Positions 14,727 to 25,933 of a DNA stretch of 46,128 nucleotides are shown here, piece by piece. Made by a program: the position numbers and the translations under genes. Under the pieces are notes generated by a model, which did no database searches, was not told the origin of the DNA, and saw only the letters and a program-made list of their open reading frames with translations. Within the stretch, counting starts at the first letter, position 1, and the number at the start of each line of letters is the position of its first letter. The stretch covers positions 1-46,128 of the forward strand of contig JAJQGO010000046.1 in the NCBI GenBank assembly GCA_021200415.1, written 5' to 3'. Origin of the DNA: Ruminococcus sp. Its GTDB lineage: Bacteria > Bacillota > Clostridia > Oscillospirales > Ruminococcaceae.

Positions 14727-17700
14727 ATGGTGAATGTTACACCTAAGCAGCTTGGAAAGAATGTCAGAATGAGCTTCGGTAAAATTACCGAACCCCTCGA
14801 AATGCCAAATCTTATCGAGGTGCAGAAAAATTCGTATAAGTGGTTCAGAGAGGAAGGTCTGCGTGAGGTTTTCCGCGACATGGTTCCTATAACCGACTAT
14901 AACGGCAATCTTGTACTCACCTTCAAGGACTATCGCTTCGACGATACTCCGAAATATACCCTTGCGGAGTGTAAATCCAGAGGCGCAACGTATCAGGTTG
15001 CCATGAGAGCTACCGCTACGCTCTGCAACAAGGAAACAGGCGCAGTCAGCGAAAGCGAAGATATTTATATGGGCGATTTTCCGCTTATGACCGAAAGCGG
15101 AACCTTCGTCATCAACGGCGCTGAACGTGTTATCGTTTCGCAGCTCGTGCGTTCGCCGGGCGTTTACTATGCCTTCGAAAAGGATAAGACCGGCAAGGAT
15201 CTCTTCAGCACAACCGTTATCCCTAACCGCGGCGCATGGCTTGAGTACGAAATGGACTCCAACGACGTGGTTTACGTCCGCATAGACAAGAACAGGAAAA
15301 TCCCGATTACTACCTTCATCAGAGCGCTCGGCGTGGGCAGCGATGAGGAAATATATGAGCTTTTCGGCCCTGATGAACGCCTCAAGCAGACGATTCTCCA
15401 GAAGGACGGCACGAAAAATAATTCGGACGCTCTCATTGACGTCTACAAGAAGCTTCGTCCGGGCGAGCCGCCTACGGTTGAAAGCGCAGTTTCACATCTG
15501 AACAGTCTCTTCTTTGACGCAAGAAGATACGACCTCTGCCGCTTCGGAAGATACAAGTACAACAAGAAGCTTGGCATCGCCTCAAGACTTTCGGGACGCG
15601 TCCTTTCAAAGCCTGTTGTCAACCCCTCCACCGGCGAGCTTATGGCTGACGCGGGAGAAACAATTTCCTATGACAAGGCGTGCGAAATCGAACAGGCAGG
15701 CGTTGCAAGCGCATTCGTAAAGGTTGAGGCTAAGGAATACTTCACCAACGAGCGCGGCGAAACATCTATCAGATTCGTTGAGAGGGAAACAAAAATCATC
15801 GGCAACGGCATGGTTGATATTAAGGGCTATGTTAATTTCGATGTTGAAAAATACGGCATAAACGAAAAGGTTTCATTCAAGGTTCTCAAGGAAATCCTCG
15901 ACAGCTCCGCCGACGAAGGCGAACTCGAGCAGAAGATAAAGAAGCGTGCAGACGAGCTTGTTCCGAAGCACATTGTCCTTGACGACATTTTCGCTTCAAT
16001 CAGCTACTTCATTAACCTCTGCGAGGGCGTCGGCACTGTTGACGACATCGACCATCTGGGCAACAGACGTATCCGTTCAGTCGGCGAGCTGCTTCAGAAT
16101 CAGTTCAGAATCGGCTATTCGAGAATGGAACGCGGCATTCGTGAGAGAATGAATATTCAGACGCAGGATGTCAACACCCTTACTCCCCAGACTCTTATCA
16201 ACATAAGACCTATCTCTTCGGCTATGAAGGAATTCTTCTGCTCCTCGCCTCTGTCGCAGTTCATGGATCAGAACAACCCTCTTGCCGAGCTTACCCATAA
16301 AAGACGTCTTTCAGCCCTCGGCCCGGGCGGTCTTTCCCGTGACAGGGCAGGATTTGAGGTTCGTGACGTTCACTACAGCCACTACGGCAGAATGTGCCCT
16401 ATCGAAACTCCTGAAGGCCCTAACATCGGTCTTATCTCCTACCTTGCTACATTTGCGAGAATCAACGAGTACGGCTTCATCGAAGCCCCCTACCGCAAGG
16501 TTGACAAGGCAACCGGCGTTGTTACAACTGAGGTTGAATACATGACTGCCGATGTGGAGGATAACTACGTTGTCGCACAGGCTAACGAGCCTCTTACGGA
16601 GGACGGAAAATTCGCACGTCCGAGAGTTAATGTCCGCTACCGTGACCAGATTCTCGAAATCGACCGCGACAAGGTTGACTACATGGACGTTTCGCCTAAG
16701 ATGGTTGTATCTGTGGCTACATCTATGATTCCCTTCCTCGAAAACGACGACGCTAACCGTGCCCTTATGGGTTCAAATATGCAGCGTCAGGCAGTTCCGC
16801 TTCTCAAAACGGAACGTCCCTTCGTCGGAACAGGTATGGAGTACAAGGCAGCTGTCGATTCGGGTGTATGCATAGTTTCCGACCACGACGGAAAGGTTAC
16901 CTTTGTTGACGCAGACCACATCAATACTATCGACACAAACGGCTTTGAGCATAAATACGAGCTTATCAAGTTCAAGCGCTCCAATCAGGGCACCTGCGTA
17001 AATCAGCGTCCTATTGTAAGCGTTGGTGAGGAAATCAAAAAGGGTCAGGTTCTTGCGGACGGCCCCGCAACTTCCGACGGCGAAATCTCACTCGGCAAAA
17101 ACGCTCTCATCGGCTTCATGACTTGGGAGGGCTACAACTACGAGGACGCCGTTCTCCTTAATGAGCGTCTTGTGCGTGAGGACGTATTCACCTCAGTTCA
17201 TATCGAGGAATACGAAATCGAATGCCGTGACACAAAGCTCGGCCCTGAGGAAATCACAAGAGATATTCCCAACGTGGGCGACGACGCTCTCGCAAATCTC
17301 GATGAAAACGGTATTATCCGCATAGGCTCTGAGGTTACCTCCGGAGATATTCTCGTTGGTAAGGTTACGCCGAAGGGTGAAACCGAGCTTACGGCTGAGG
17401 AAAGACTCCTGCGGGCTATTTTCGGCGAAAAGGCAAGAGAGGTTCGCGATAACTCCCTGAAGGTTCCTCACGGCGAATCAGGCGTAATCGTAGACGTTAA
17501 GGTTTTCACAAGAGATAACTGCGACGAGCTTAGCGCAGGCGTAAATATGCGTGTTATATGCTATATTGCGCAAAAGCGTAAGATAACTGTCGGCGACAAG
17601 ATGGCAGGCCGCCACGGAAACAAGGGTGTCGTTTCAAGAATCCTCCCCGAAGAGGATATGCCATTCCTCCCCGACGGAACTCCCCTTGACATCGTTCTTA

Positions 17701-18641
17701 ACCCACTCGGCGTTCCTTCACGTATGAATATCGGTCAGGTTCTCGAGGTTCACCTCGGCATGGCTGCAAAGGCGCTGGGCTGGACTATTATGACTCCTGT
17801 TTTTGACGGCGCTCATGAGGACGATATCCGCGCTTGTTTCCGTGAGGCAAATGAGCAGAACGCTCCCCACAGAGACGATGAGTTCATCCTCAATAAAATG
17901 GATAAGGTAATCAACCCGAAGGCTCTCGAAATGAATGAGGACGGAAAGTTCACACTCTATGACGGACGCACAGGTGAAAAATTCGATAACAGCGTAACTG
18001 TCGGCTATATGTATTACCTCAAGCTCCACCACCTCGTTGACGATAAGATTCACGCACGTTCTGTCGGCCCGTATGCTCTCGTTACACAGCAGCCCCTTGG
18101 CGGTAAGGCACAGTTCGGCGGTCAGAGATTCGGTGAAATGGAGGTATGGGCACTCGAAGCCTACGGCGCAGCCTATACACTTCAGGAAATCCTCACTGTC
18201 AAGTCTGACGATACTATCGGACGTGTCAATACCTATGAGGCTATCGTTAAGGGACAGAATGTTCCTAAGCCGGGCGTTCCCGAAGCCTTTAAGGTTCTCA
18301 TTAAGGAGCTTCAGTCACTCTGTCTTGACGTCAGGGTTCTTGATATAAATCAGGAGGAAATCGACTTGAAGCAGAACTTCGACGACGATGATCCGATTCC
18401 GACAACTACATCCTTCAGCGATGAGGATACGGCTGACAAAACCAGCTATTCCGGCGAGGATATGGCGGAAGAGGGATTCCTTACCGAGGGTACAGAGGCT
18501 GACGAGGAGCTTGGACTTGTCGGCAGCGACGAGGAATTCTCCTTTGACGACGATGAGATAGATCTTGACGGCGATGAGGACGAGGACGACGAATTCTTCG
18601 ACAGCTTCGATTTAGATGACGATTCTTCCGATGAAGAATAA
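14727..18641 (+). CDS. rpoB: RNA polymerase beta subunit
   Basis: 1304 residues forming half of the RNA polymerase active centre with RpoC. The rifampicin-binding cluster [20 protein letters not shown] lies at residues 509-528 and has the drug-sensitive residues (Asp514, His524, Ser529). Later landmarks include [31 protein letters not shown] and the C-terminal [20 protein letters not shown]. The conserved core ends near residue 1214. A further 90 residues are dominated by Asp and Glu, an extension absent from Bacillus RpoB. AAGGAGG lies 6 bases before the ATG. rplJ/rplL, the usual upstream genes, are absent; the gene has its own promoter. Confidence 0.98.
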   Translation: MVNVTPKQLGKNVRMSFGKITEPLEMPNLIEVQKNSYKWFREEGLREVFRDMVPITDYNGNLVLTFKDYRFDDTPKYTLAECKSRGATYQVAMRATATLCNKETGAVSESEDIYMGDFPLMTESGTFVINGAERVIVSQLVRSPGVYYAFEKDKTGKDLFSTTVIPNRGAWLEYEMDSNDVVYVRIDKNRKIPITTFIRALGVGSDEEIYELFGPDERLKQTILQKDGTKNNSDALIDVYKKLRPGEPPTVESAVSHLNSLFFDARRYDLCRFGRYKYNKKLGIASRLSGRVLSKPVVNPSTGELMADAGETISYDKACEIEQAGVASAFVKVEAKEYFTNERGETSIRFVERETKIIGNGMVDIKGYVNFDVEKYGINEKVSFKVLKEILDSSADEGELEQKIKKRADELVPKHIVLDDIFASISYFINLCEGVGTVDDIDHLGNRRIRSVGELLQNQFRIGYSRMERGIRERMNIQTQDVNTLTPQTLINIRPISSAMKEFFCSSPLSQFMDQNNPLAELTHKRRLSALGPGGLSRDRAGFEVRDVHYSHYGRMCPIETPEGPNIGLISYLATFARINEYGFIEAPYRKVDKATGVVTTEVEYMTADVEDNYVVAQANEPLTEDGKFARPRVNVRYRDQILEIDRDKVDYMDVSPKMVVSVATSMIPFLENDDANRALMGSNMQRQAVPLLKTERPFVGTGMEYKAAVDSGVCIVSDHDGKVTFVDADHINTIDTNGFEHKYELIKFKRSNQGTCVNQRPIVSVGEEIKKGQVLADGPATSDGEISLGKNALIGFMTWEGYNYEDAVLLNERLVREDVFTSVHIEEYEIECRDTKLGPEEITRDIPNVGDDALANLDENGIIRIGSEVTSGDILVGKVTPKGETELTAEERLLRAIFGEKAREVRDNSLKVPHGESGVIVDVKVFTRDNCDELSAGVNMRVICYIAQKRKITVGDKMAGRHGNKGVVSRILPEEDMPFLPDGTPLDIVLNPLGVPSRMNIGQVLEVHLGMAAKALGWTIMTPVFDGAHEDDIRACFREANEQNAPHRDDEFILNKMDKVINPKALEMNEDGKFTLYDGRTGEKFDNSVTVGYMYYLKLHHLVDDKIHARSVGPYALVTQQPLGGKAQFGGQRFGEMEVWALEAYGAAYTLQEILTVKSDDTIGRVNTYEAIVKGQNVPKPGVPEAFKVLIKELQSLCLDVRVLDINQEEIDLKQNFDDDDPIPTTTSFSDEDTADKTSYSGEDMAEEGFLTEGTEADEELGLVGSDEEFSFDDDEIDLDGDEDEDDEFFDSFDLDDDSSDEE

Positions 18642-18650
18642 TTGGGCATC

Positions 18651-18681
18651 TCCGCACGGCTCTGTGCTTTCACGCTGTGCG
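18651..18681 (+). other. Hairpin between rpoB and rpoC
   Basis: CCGCAC (18651-18656) pairs with GTGCGG (18676-18681) in the 101-bp gap. No T-run follows, so it is not a terminator; an mRNA-processing or stability element is possible. Confidence 0.45.
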
Positions 18682-18742
18682 GCATTGCCGAAACCCAACC
18701 GTATGCTGATAAAATACTGGCTATTTAGCAGGAGGTAGCAGT

Positions 18743-21700
18743 TTGGAATTTAATACTTTTGAATCAATTAAAATCGGCCTCGCTTCGCCTGAACAGATCA
18801 GAAGCTGGTCCTACGGCGTTGTTGAGCGACCCGAAACTATAAATTACAGAACTCAGAAGCCTGAGCGTGACGGTCTTTACTGCGAAAAGATTTTCGGACC
18901 GACTAAGGACTGGGAGTGCCACTGCGGCAAATTCAAGAAGATTCGCTTTAAGGGCAAGGTCTGCGACCGCTGCGGCGTAGAGGTTACGCGCGCAAGAGTC
19001 CGCCGCGAAAGAATGGGACACATCGAGCTTGCAGCTCCCGTGTCGCATATCTGGTACTTCAAGGGTACGCCCTCCAGAATCGGACAGGTGCTGGAGATTT
19101 CTCAGAAAAGGCTTGAAGAGGTTCTCTACTTCACCAAATATATCGTAACCGACCCCGGAAACACCGATCTCCTTAAAAAGCAGCTCCTCTCGGAAAAGGA
19201 ATATCTCTCCTACAGGGAAAAATTCGGCGAGGACTTTAAGGCTGAAATGGGTGCGGAGTCTATAAAGAAGCTTCTCCATGAATACGACCCCGAAAGATAC
19301 GACTTCCATAAGAATCGCCTTGTGGAAACAGGAAAAATCTCTCTGGGCGGTCAGAAGCTCCAGTGTACCAACTCCCCTCTCATCTGTGAATGCGAGGAAT
19401 GCCGCAAATTCGCTGAGCTTGAGGGCATCGAATGGCGCAATAATCTTGAGCTTGCCTCAGACGACCTGAAGGCTGAGCTGGCAGGACTTCCCTCCGGACA
19501 GAAAAAGGTCAAGATTCTCAAGAGACTCCAGATAATCGAGTCCTTCAGACTCTCCGGCAACAAGCCCGAGTGGATGATTCTTGACTGTGTTCCCGTTATT
19601 CCTCCCGACCTCAGACCTATGATTATGCTTGACGGCGGACGCTACGCAACATCCGACCTGAACGACCTCTACCGCCGTGTAATCAACAGAAATAACCGCC
19701 TGAAGAGAATGCTTGAGCTTGACGCTCCCGACATCATCGTCAGAAACGAAAAGAGAATGCTTCAGGAGGCTGTGGACGCCCTCATCGACAACGGCAGACA
19801 CGGCAGACCTGTTACCGGCCCGAGCAACCGTGCCCTGAAATCCCTTTCGGATATGCTTAAGGGTAAGCAGGGACGCTTCCGTCAGAATCTTCTCGGTAAG
19901 CGTGTTGACTACTCCGGACGTTCCGTTATCGTTGTCGGCCCTGAGCTGAAAATGTATCAGTGCGGTCTGCCGAAGGAAATGGCTCTCGAGCTGTTCAAGC
20001 CCTTCGTCCTCAAGAGACTTGTGGACAAAAAGGAAATTGCCAATATCAAGAGCGCGCGCAAGATGATCGACCGTGCAGATAACAAGGTCTGGGACGCCCT
20101 TGAGGACGTTATCAAGGATCACCCCGTTATGCTCAACCGTGCTCCCACGCTCCACCGTCTCGGCATTCAGGCATTCGAGCCTATTCTCGTAGAGGGCAGA
20201 GCAATTAAGCTCCACCCGCTCGTATGCTCCGCTTTTAACGCCGACTTCGACGGCGACCAGATGGCTGTACATCTTCCCCTTTCCGCAGAGGCGCAGGCAG
20301 AGGCGCGTTTCCTCATGCTTGCCGCAAATAACCTTCTGAAGCCATCCGACGGCAAGCCTGTTGCTGTTCCGTCACAGGATATGGTTCTCGGATCGTATTA
20401 CCTCACAATGGAAAAGCCCGGCGAGCCCGGCGAAGGCAAGGTGTTCAGGGATGTAAACGAAGCTCTTATGGCTTACAATGAGCATGACGTTTCACTCCAT
20501 GCGGCAATCAGAGTTAAAATCACAAAGGACATCGGCGAAAAGAAGGTTTCAAAGATTATCAACGCAACTGTGGGACGCCTTATCTTCAACGAAAATATCC
20601 CACAGAATCTCGGCTATGTGGATCGTACAAGCTCAGAAAAGCAGTTTGACCTTGAAATCAACTTCATCGTCGGAAAGAAGCAGCTTTCGGATATTATCGA
20701 GCGCTGCATCAAGATTCACGGTACAACGACAACATCTGAGGTTCTCGACCGTATCAAGGCTCTCGGATATAAATATTCAACAAAGGCAGCTCTTACAGTT
20801 GCCGTCAGCGACGCTACAATTCCTCCCGCAAAGAAGGATATTCTCGCAAAGGCTGACGAGGACGTTGCTGAAATCATGAACGAGTATGACTTCGGCTATA
20901 TCTCGGAGGACGAAAAGTCCAAGAGAGTTATCGGTATCTGGAACAAGGCTACTGACGACGTTACAGCAGCTCTCAAGGAAAACTTCGACCGCTACAATCC
21001 TATCTGGATGATGGCGGATTCGGGCGCTCGAGGAAGTATCAGCCAGATTCGTCAGCTCGCCGGAATGCGTGGACTTATCGCAAACACATCAGGTACTACA
21101 ATCGAAATCCCGATCAGAGCTAATTACCGTGAGGGACTTAACATTCTCGAATACTTCATCTCGTCAAGAGGAGCACGTAAGGGTCTTGCGGATACGGCTC
21201 TCCGTACGGCTGACTCGGGCTACCTGACACGTCGTCTTGTAGATGTTTCACAGGACGTTATTATCCGTGAGGAGGACTGCCATGCGGACGACGGACTTGA
21301 GGTATTTGAAATCATGAACGGCAACGAGATGATTGAACCTCTCGAGGAGCGTCTTGTGGGACGTTATCTTGTGGAGGATCTCCGTGACAAGTCGGGTGAA
21401 ATGCTCGTTTCCAAAAACAAGCTCATGACTGAAGCTGACGCAAAGAAAATCGTCAAGGCAGGCATTGAAAAGGTCAAGATTCGTTCGGTTCTCCACTGCA
21501 AGGCAAAGCAGGGCGTATGCGCAAAATGCTATGGTGCCAACCTTGCTAACGGCTACAGCGTTTCCGTGGGTGAGGCAGTCGGCGTAATTGCGGCTCAGTC
21601 CATCGGCGAACCGGGTACACAGCTCACCATGAGAACGTTCCATACGGGCGGCGTTGCCAAGGGCGACGGCGATATTACACAGGGTCTTCCCCGTGTCGAG

Positions 21701-22471
21701 GAGCTGTTTGAGGGCAGACGTCCGAAAAATGCGGCTATCCTTTCGAAAATTGCAGGTACTGTTCACATTGAGGAAATCAAGACGACCCGTAACATAATCG
21801 TAACAAATGACGAAACAGGCGACAGCGAAAGCTATATGATTCCCTATAACCTCAAAATTCGCGTTGAGGAGGGCGAGGTTATCGAAAAGGGTGTTCGCCT
21901 TACGGAGGGTAATATTTATCCTACGGATATTCTCAATATTCTCGGAACTCATGCCGTTCAGAACTACATCATCACGGAGGTTCAGAAGGTTTACCGACTT
22001 CAGGGTGTTGACATCAACGACAAGCACATTGAAGTTATCGTTCGCCAGATGCTCCGCAAGATTAAGGTTGAGGATACAGGCAGCAGCTATCTCCTCCCGG
22101 GAACACTCGTTGACAGCAAGGAAATTGATACCATCAATGAGGAAATTCAGGCAAGAATTGACGCAGGCGAATATGATCTCCAGCTTGCTACAACCTCACC
22201 TGTGCTTCAGGGTATCACGAAGGCTTCGTCCAACTCCGACAGCTTCCTCTCCGCAGCGTCATTCCAGGAAACCACCAAGGCTCTCACAGACGCCGCTATC
22301 AGAGGAAAGAGCGATACGCTTCAGGGACTCAAGGAAAACGTCCTTATCGGTAAGCTTATTCCTGCCGGAACGGGTATGGATTGCTACAACAAAGTCAATG
22401 TTGTGAAAAATGAATCCTACATCGACCACTCGCCTTCCATGCTCAATCCCGCCACAACACCGCATATATAA
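18743..22471 (+). CDS. rpoC: RNA polymerase beta' subunit
   Basis: 1242 residues, starting with TTG at 18743 behind AGGAGGTAGCAGT. The N-terminal zinc site is Cys59, Cys61, Cys74 and Cys77. The catalytic magnesium loop [12 protein letters not shown] places the three aspartates at 501, 503 and 505. The bridge-helix/trigger region ([40 protein letters not shown]) and the second zinc-binding segment (CHAD… [15 protein letters not shown]) are intact. The length is close to other clostridial RpoC. It is transcribed from the rpoB promoter and ends at a clear terminator at 22491. Confidence 0.98.
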   Translation: MEFNTFESIKIGLASPEQIRSWSYGVVERPETINYRTQKPERDGLYCEKIFGPTKDWECHCGKFKKIRFKGKVCDRCGVEVTRARVRRERMGHIELAAPVSHIWYFKGTPSRIGQVLEISQKRLEEVLYFTKYIVTDPGNTDLLKKQLLSEKEYLSYREKFGEDFKAEMGAESIKKLLHEYDPERYDFHKNRLVETGKISLGGQKLQCTNSPLICECEECRKFAELEGIEWRNNLELASDDLKAELAGLPSGQKKVKILKRLQIIESFRLSGNKPEWMILDCVPVIPPDLRPMIMLDGGRYATSDLNDLYRRVINRNNRLKRMLELDAPDIIVRNEKRMLQEAVDALIDNGRHGRPVTGPSNRALKSLSDMLKGKQGRFRQNLLGKRVDYSGRSVIVVGPELKMYQCGLPKEMALELFKPFVLKRLVDKKEIANIKSARKMIDRADNKVWDALEDVIKDHPVMLNRAPTLHRLGIQAFEPILVEGRAIKLHPLVCSAFNADFDGDQMAVHLPLSAEAQAEARFLMLAANNLLKPSDGKPVAVPSQDMVLGSYYLTMEKPGEPGEGKVFRDVNEALMAYNEHDVSLHAAIRVKITKDIGEKKVSKIINATVGRLIFNENIPQNLGYVDRTSSEKQFDLEINFIVGKKQLSDIIERCIKIHGTTTTSEVLDRIKALGYKYSTKAALTVAVSDATIPPAKKDILAKADEDVAEIMNEYDFGYISEDEKSKRVIGIWNKATDDVTAALKENFDRYNPIWMMADSGARGSISQIRQLAGMRGLIANTSGTTIEIPIRANYREGLNILEYFISSRGARKGLADTALRTADSGYLTRRLVDVSQDVIIREEDCHADDGLEVFEIMNGNEMIEPLEERLVGRYLVEDLRDKSGEMLVSKNKLMTEADAKKIVKAGIEKVKIRSVLHCKAKQGVCAKCYGANLANGYSVSVGEAVGVIAAQSIGEPGTQLTMRTFHTGGVAKGDGDITQGLPRVEELFEGRRPKNAAILSKIAGTVHIEEIKTTRNIIVTNDETGDSESYMIPYNLKIRVEEGEVIEKGVRLTEGNIYPTDILNILGTHAVQNYIITEVQKVYRLQGVDINDKHIEVIVRQMLRKIKVEDTGSSYLLPGTLVDSKEIDTINEEIQARIDAGEYDLQLATTSPVLQGITKASSNSDSFLSAASFQETTKALTDAAIRGKSDTLQGLKENVLIGKLIPAGTGMDCYNKVNVVKNESYIDHSPSMLNPATTPHI

Positions 22472-22490
22472 TATATAATTATATAAACCA

Positions 22491-22523
22491 AACCGCAGAT
22501 GCTTCGTCTGCGGTTTTATTTTT
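22491..22523 (+). terminator. rpoBC terminator
   Basis: AACCGCAGA (22491-22499) pairs with TCTGCGGTT (22507-22515), followed by TTATTTTTA. Confidence 0.85.
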
Positions 22524-22536
22524 ATCTGCAAGGGTG

Positions 22537-22565
22537 TTTACAAATCGACAAAAATGTGGTATGAT
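22537..22565 (+). promoter_or_regulatory. Promoter of the GH25 lysozyme gene
   Basis: TTTACA (22537-22542), a 17-base spacer and TATGAT (22560-22565), about 32 bases before the ATG. Confidence 0.65.
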
Positions 22566-22596
22566 TAGTGTATATATTCAAATTCAGGAGGCGGCA

Positions 22597-23580
22597 ATGG
22601 CAACATCAAAGAAATTCAAAAAGCTCCGGACGATTGCACTGATTCAGATGGCGGTTATCCTCATATTGATAATCGCGCTGATTTTAGCCCTGTTCACCCG
22701 AAACAGCAGCAGCGATACGACTACAGTTCCCGCAAGCACGGAAATTTCAGCGGATTCGGACGAGGATCCGGAGGTCAGAACACGAGCGGTCATCGAGAAG
22801 GAGGAAGCATATTATCAGCTGGACGGCAAAAAAATTATCCTCTCGGACAGCACCTACGGCGAAATTTATCTTCCCGTTTATGAGGACGTGGAGGCTTGCT
22901 CGCTTGATATGGACTCCATCGTCACGCGAAACGGATATTCCTTCTACAAGGAGGATGGGGAGGTAACATCTATCCCCGGCATTGATATTTCCACCCATCA
23001 GGGCACTATCGACTGGGAACAGGTCAAGGCGGCAGGAATTGAGTTTGCCATGATAAGAGTCGGCTACAGAACCTACGGCGGCGGCGAAATCAAGTTCGAC
23101 GACAGCTTCGCGGAAAATCTGGCAGGCGCGGAGGCTGCGGGAATCAAAACGGGCGTTTACTTCTTCTCACAGGCAGTTTCAGTTGACGAGGCTATCGAGG
23201 AGGCGGACGCGATTATTGACGCGATAGCTCCCTACAACATCACCTATCCCGTGGTCTACGACTGGGAAATTATCTACGACGACGAGGCAAGAACGGATGA
23301 TGTGGCTGTGGACGTGCTTACGGACAGCTGTATCGCATTCTGTGAGCGAGTGAAATCGGCAGGCTACACGCCCATGATCTATCAGAACAAGCGCACAACA
23401 CTCTTTAAACTGGACTTGCCAAGGCTTCAGGATTATGATTTCTGGCTGGCGGAATACGGCGATGAGCCTACATATTATTATGATTACGAGATGTGGCAGT
23501 ATTCCTGCACGGGAACAATCCCCGGAATCAGCGGCGATGTGGATCTGAACATATGCTTCAAGGACTACAGCGCGGAATAA
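22597..23580 (+). CDS. Membrane-anchored GH25 lysozyme-like muramidase
   Basis: 327 residues. A basic N-terminus and one hydrophobic helix (about residues 12-35) suggest an uncleaved membrane anchor with the enzyme outside. A Ser/Thr/Asp linker and a small beta-rich segment (about 60-115) precede the GH25 barrel (about 127-325). GIDISTHQG gives Asp130 and PVVYDWEI gives Asp222 and Glu224, the expected catalytic acidic residues of glycoside hydrolase family 25. The family cleaves the MurNAc-GlcNAc bond of peptidoglycan. The start at 22597 is fixed by AGGAGG 5 bases upstream. It is monocistronic, with a promoter and terminator of its own. Confidence 0.9.
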   Translation: MATSKKFKKLRTIALIQMAVILILIIALILALFTRNSSSDTTTVPASTEISADSDEDPEVRTRAVIEKEEAYYQLDGKKIILSDSTYGEIYLPVYEDVEACSLDMDSIVTRNGYSFYKEDGEVTSIPGIDISTHQGTIDWEQVKAAGIEFAMIRVGYRTYGGGEIKFDDSFAENLAGAEAAGIKTGVYFFSQAVSVDEAIEEADAIIDAIAPYNITYPVVYDWEIIYDDEARTDDVAVDVLTDSCIAFCERVKSAGYTPMIYQNKRTTLFKLDLPRLQDYDFWLAEYGDEPTYYYDYEMWQYSCTGTIPGISGDVDLNICFKDYSAE

Positions 23581-23593
23581 GCGAATAAAAAAA

Positions 23594-23626
23594 TCACGAT
23601 ACTGCAACAGGTATCGTGAATTTTTT
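23594..23626 (+). terminator. Terminator after the GH25 gene
   Basis: TCACGATAC (23594-23602) pairs with GTATCGTGA (23611-23619), followed by ATTTTTTG. Confidence 0.85.
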
Positions 23627-23632
23627 GCCATA

Positions 23633-23662
23633 AAAAAGCTGCACAGCAAATGCCGTGCAGCT
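23633..23662 (-). terminator. Terminator of the dockerin-protein gene
   Basis: AGCTGCAC (23637-23644) pairs with GTGCAGCT (23655-23662). Reading leftward the stem is followed by TTTTTTA; reading rightward by GATTTTATTTT, so it may act both ways. Confidence 0.8.
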
Positions 23663-23683
23663 GATTTTATTTTAGATTATGGA

Positions 23684-25690
23684 TTACGAGTACGACTCAG
23701 GAAGTGAGAGAATAACCTGTGCAAGCAATCTCTGAATTGCATGTGCATCATTGTTGCTTATTCCGTCGCCGTTTGCGTTAACGTCTGCATTTACAAGTCC
23801 CTGCTCTGAGAGAGGATACTTAACAGAGTTGTTTACGTAGCTCATTATAGCTGTTGCGTCTGCAATATCAACGTCGCCGTCGCAATCTGCATCGCCCCAG
23901 AGTGTAACTGTAAGAGGTGCTGTTGTAGTTGTTGTGGTTGTTGCTTCTGTAGTTGTTGTAGTTGTTGTAGTTGTTGTTGTGGTGGTAGTCGTTGTAGTTG
24001 TAGTTGTAGTAGTTGTGGTAGTAGTAGTTGTCGTTGTTGTAGTTGTTTCGGGAGTTTCAGCGTAGTAAACCTCGATATTGTCGATTGTTATAGCATCTGT
24101 TGCTCCGTACCAATAACCGAAGAACAGCTCGCCCGTAGGATCAACGTAGTTTGCAAGTGAAGATCCGCCTGTTATTGATGTAGGAATAATCCACATAATT
24201 TCAACGGAATCACCTGCGTCAAGAACAACGTAATCCGAAGATTCCTGATACCAGTAATCGCAGCCTGCGTCCTCTGTAACAGAAGTTGCGGGGCAGTAAA
24301 CGAGCTTTTCAATATCAGCGGAAGCGGAGATGTCGAAACGTACAGCGTAGACGTCTAAATCCTCATCAATTCCGAGATCCTCGTAGCTGACCTTGAGTGC
24401 GTTTGCGTCGCCTGATGAATCAAGGCTGAGAGCCTCACTGACTGATGTTGAAACAGAACCTGTGTAAGGAACTGTAACCTCTCTTGTGTATGTAAGTGCA
24501 ATGCTTTCGAGTGTGCATTCTGTAAGCTCTGTCCATTCCTCAGCGTCCTCTTCTGCGTACCAGAACTGGAATGAGATTGAACCGGAGGGCTTAGTTGTAT
24601 CAACGTAAGGCTGAACCTCTGCGGGAACCTCCCAGTAGCACTCGAAGTAGTTGCCGGGATATTCCATTGTTACGCCGCCGCTGGGAGTGATGGGGAAGTC
24701 AACGCCTGATGCTGCAACATCGTCCTCGCCCATGTCGTTGTACCAGTAACCGCCGCTTGTCTTTACGCCGGCCTGAACCTTAGCATACTCAGTATCTGCG
24801 TCAGAACCGTAGATTACGTTAAGACCGCCGCCGTACATGAACTTCTTAACATCGATGCTGTCATCAACTGAAATTGTAGCAGTTAAGGATTCGATTGTAA
24901 CGCCCTCCATATCAGTCAGACCGAAGTCGCTGTAGGTTGCCTTGTAAGCATTTGTGGGTGCGCCGTCTACAAGCTCATCGGGATGCTCTGTGTAGTAGTC
25001 ATCATCGTAGTGAGCTGTAAGTGTCAGACCGAGAGCGTCAATCTGCTTGGAAACGGTTGATGTAATTGTAGCAGTGCCGTCGCCGTTATCTGTGAATGAC
25101 CAGCTGCCACTCTGCTTGTTGTTGTAGGTTGCGTTGCTGGAGGGGTCCTTAGTAGCGTCCGTCGAAGGAACAGATGTGTCGTTTACGGTAATTGACTCGA
25201 TAGTAATACTGCTTTTACTTTCGCCGGCATAGTAGCTTCTGAACTCAAATTTTCCTGCAGATGTACCTGTTTGATAGGAAAGGTCAATGGAGGAAACATC
25301 GATTGTGATGTAGGTTGTTGTGCCTGCGGTTACGGGAACGGAAGTACCCGAGCCTTCTCCGACAACGAGAGAACCGTTGCTCATCTCAACCCAATAATTT
25401 GGAGAAACTGTAGTGCCGATACCGAAGCCATAGGAGAAGTTTCCGGTATAGTCAGTTGTGATTGCAAAGGTGATGGTTTCGATACCGCTTGATGCGAGAT
25501 TTGCCGTGTAGCCGGTATAGGTTTCACCTACAGCAAGGGTAGTAACTGCCCCCTTGTTTGAGGAAACGGTAATATCAGCCGACGGAACCGCAGAAGCTGT
25601 AGTTGCTGTAAAAACGGGAACAGCAGTCACAGCCATAACAAGGCTTATAACGGAAGCCTTGATTCTGCTTGAGATTTTAGTGTTTTTCAT
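23684..25690 (-). CDS. Secreted dockerin protein with carbohydrate-binding-like modules
   Basis: 668 residues. A signal peptide (residues 1 to about 36, ending TTASA) is followed by three related beta-rich modules (about 40-170, 190-410 and 420-550), a 33-residue pure-threonine linker plus seven more Thr, and a C-terminal type I dockerin (about 599-668). The dockerin has two calcium loops, DADCDGDVDIADA and DVNANGDGISNND. Each module has Trp/Tyr clusters and repeats such as GYWY. No catalytic domain is visible, so this is probably a cellulosomal binding subunit docked to a scaffoldin cohesin. The start at 25690 is chosen for AAAGGA 9 bases upstream. The last module matches those of the GH5 lipoprotein at 38341. 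Confidence 0.85.
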   Translation of the reverse strand: MKNTKISSRIKASVISLVMAVTAVPVFTATTASAVPSADITVSSNKGAVTTLAVGETYTGYTANLASSGIETITFAITTDYTGNFSYGFGIGTTVSPNYWVEMSNGSLVVGEGSGTSVPVTAGTTTYITIDVSSIDLSYQTGTSAGKFEFRSYYAGESKSSITIESITVNDTSVPSTDATKDPSSNATYNNKQSGSWSFTDNGDGTATITSTVSKQIDALGLTLTAHYDDDYYTEHPDELVDGAPTNAYKATYSDFGLTDMEGVTIESLTATISVDDSIDVKKFMYGGGLNVIYGSDADTEYAKVQAGVKTSGGYWYNDMGEDDVAASGVDFPITPSGGVTMEYPGNYFECYWEVPAEVQPYVDTTKPSGSISFQFWYAEEDAEEWTELTECTLESIALTYTREVTVPYTGSVSTSVSEALSLDSSGDANALKVSYEDLGIDEDLDVYAVRFDISASADIEKLVYCPATSVTEDAGCDYWYQESSDYVVLDAGDSVEIMWIIPTSITGGSSLANYVDPTGELFFGYWYGATDAITIDNIEVYYAETPETTTTTTTTTTTTTTTTTTTTTTTTTTTTTTTTTEATTTTTTTAPLTVTLWGDADCDGDVDIADATAIMSYVNNSVKYPLSEQGLVNADVNANGDGISNNDAHAIQRLLAQVILSLPESYS
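23921..24046. repeat. Threonine-codon repeat tract
   Basis: 33 consecutive ACN codons (23948-24046), a Glu-Ala pair, then seven more (23921-23941). Codons are mixed (ACA, ACT, ACC, ACG), so it is selected at protein level rather than a simple slippage repeat, although length variation between strains is likely. Confidence 0.9.
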
Positions 25691-25763
25691 GTGAATCAGT
25701 CCTTTCATAAAATTCTTTTTTAATGGATATTTGGGCTTTGATACATCTTCGCTATACATATAT

Positions 25764-25772
25764 ATTATAGCA
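25764..25772 (-). promoter_or_regulatory. Extended -10 promoter of the dockerin-protein gene
   Basis: On the minus strand TGCTATAAT within TGTGCTATAAT. No convincing -35 is present. The same 11-mer occurs before the response-regulator gene and in the antisense promoter at 14645. Confidence 0.55.
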
Positions 25773-25898
25773 CACTTTTTTCACGGCTTTGTTAACATTC
25801 TGTGAACAATGGTGAAATTTGGAGGGAATATTAGACCAATTTATGTGTTGAAATCGTGAATTTTCTGGGCATTATATCCTATTGCACTTAGATTTAAC

Positions 25899-25930
25899 AA
25901 AAAGAGCAGCTATAGAAACTGCTCTTTTTA
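25899..25930 (-). terminator. Terminator after cdaR
   Basis: AAAAAGAGCAG pairs with CTGCTCTTTTT around a short loop, just downstream of the cdaR stop. Reading leftward it ends in a T-run within the stem arm. Confidence 0.75.
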
Positions 25931-25933
25931 AAC

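Noticed and set aside
23948..24046. Microsatellite or CRISPR-like repeat in the TGT/AGT tract
   Set aside because: It is in-frame threonine coding with mixed codons; there are no spacers.
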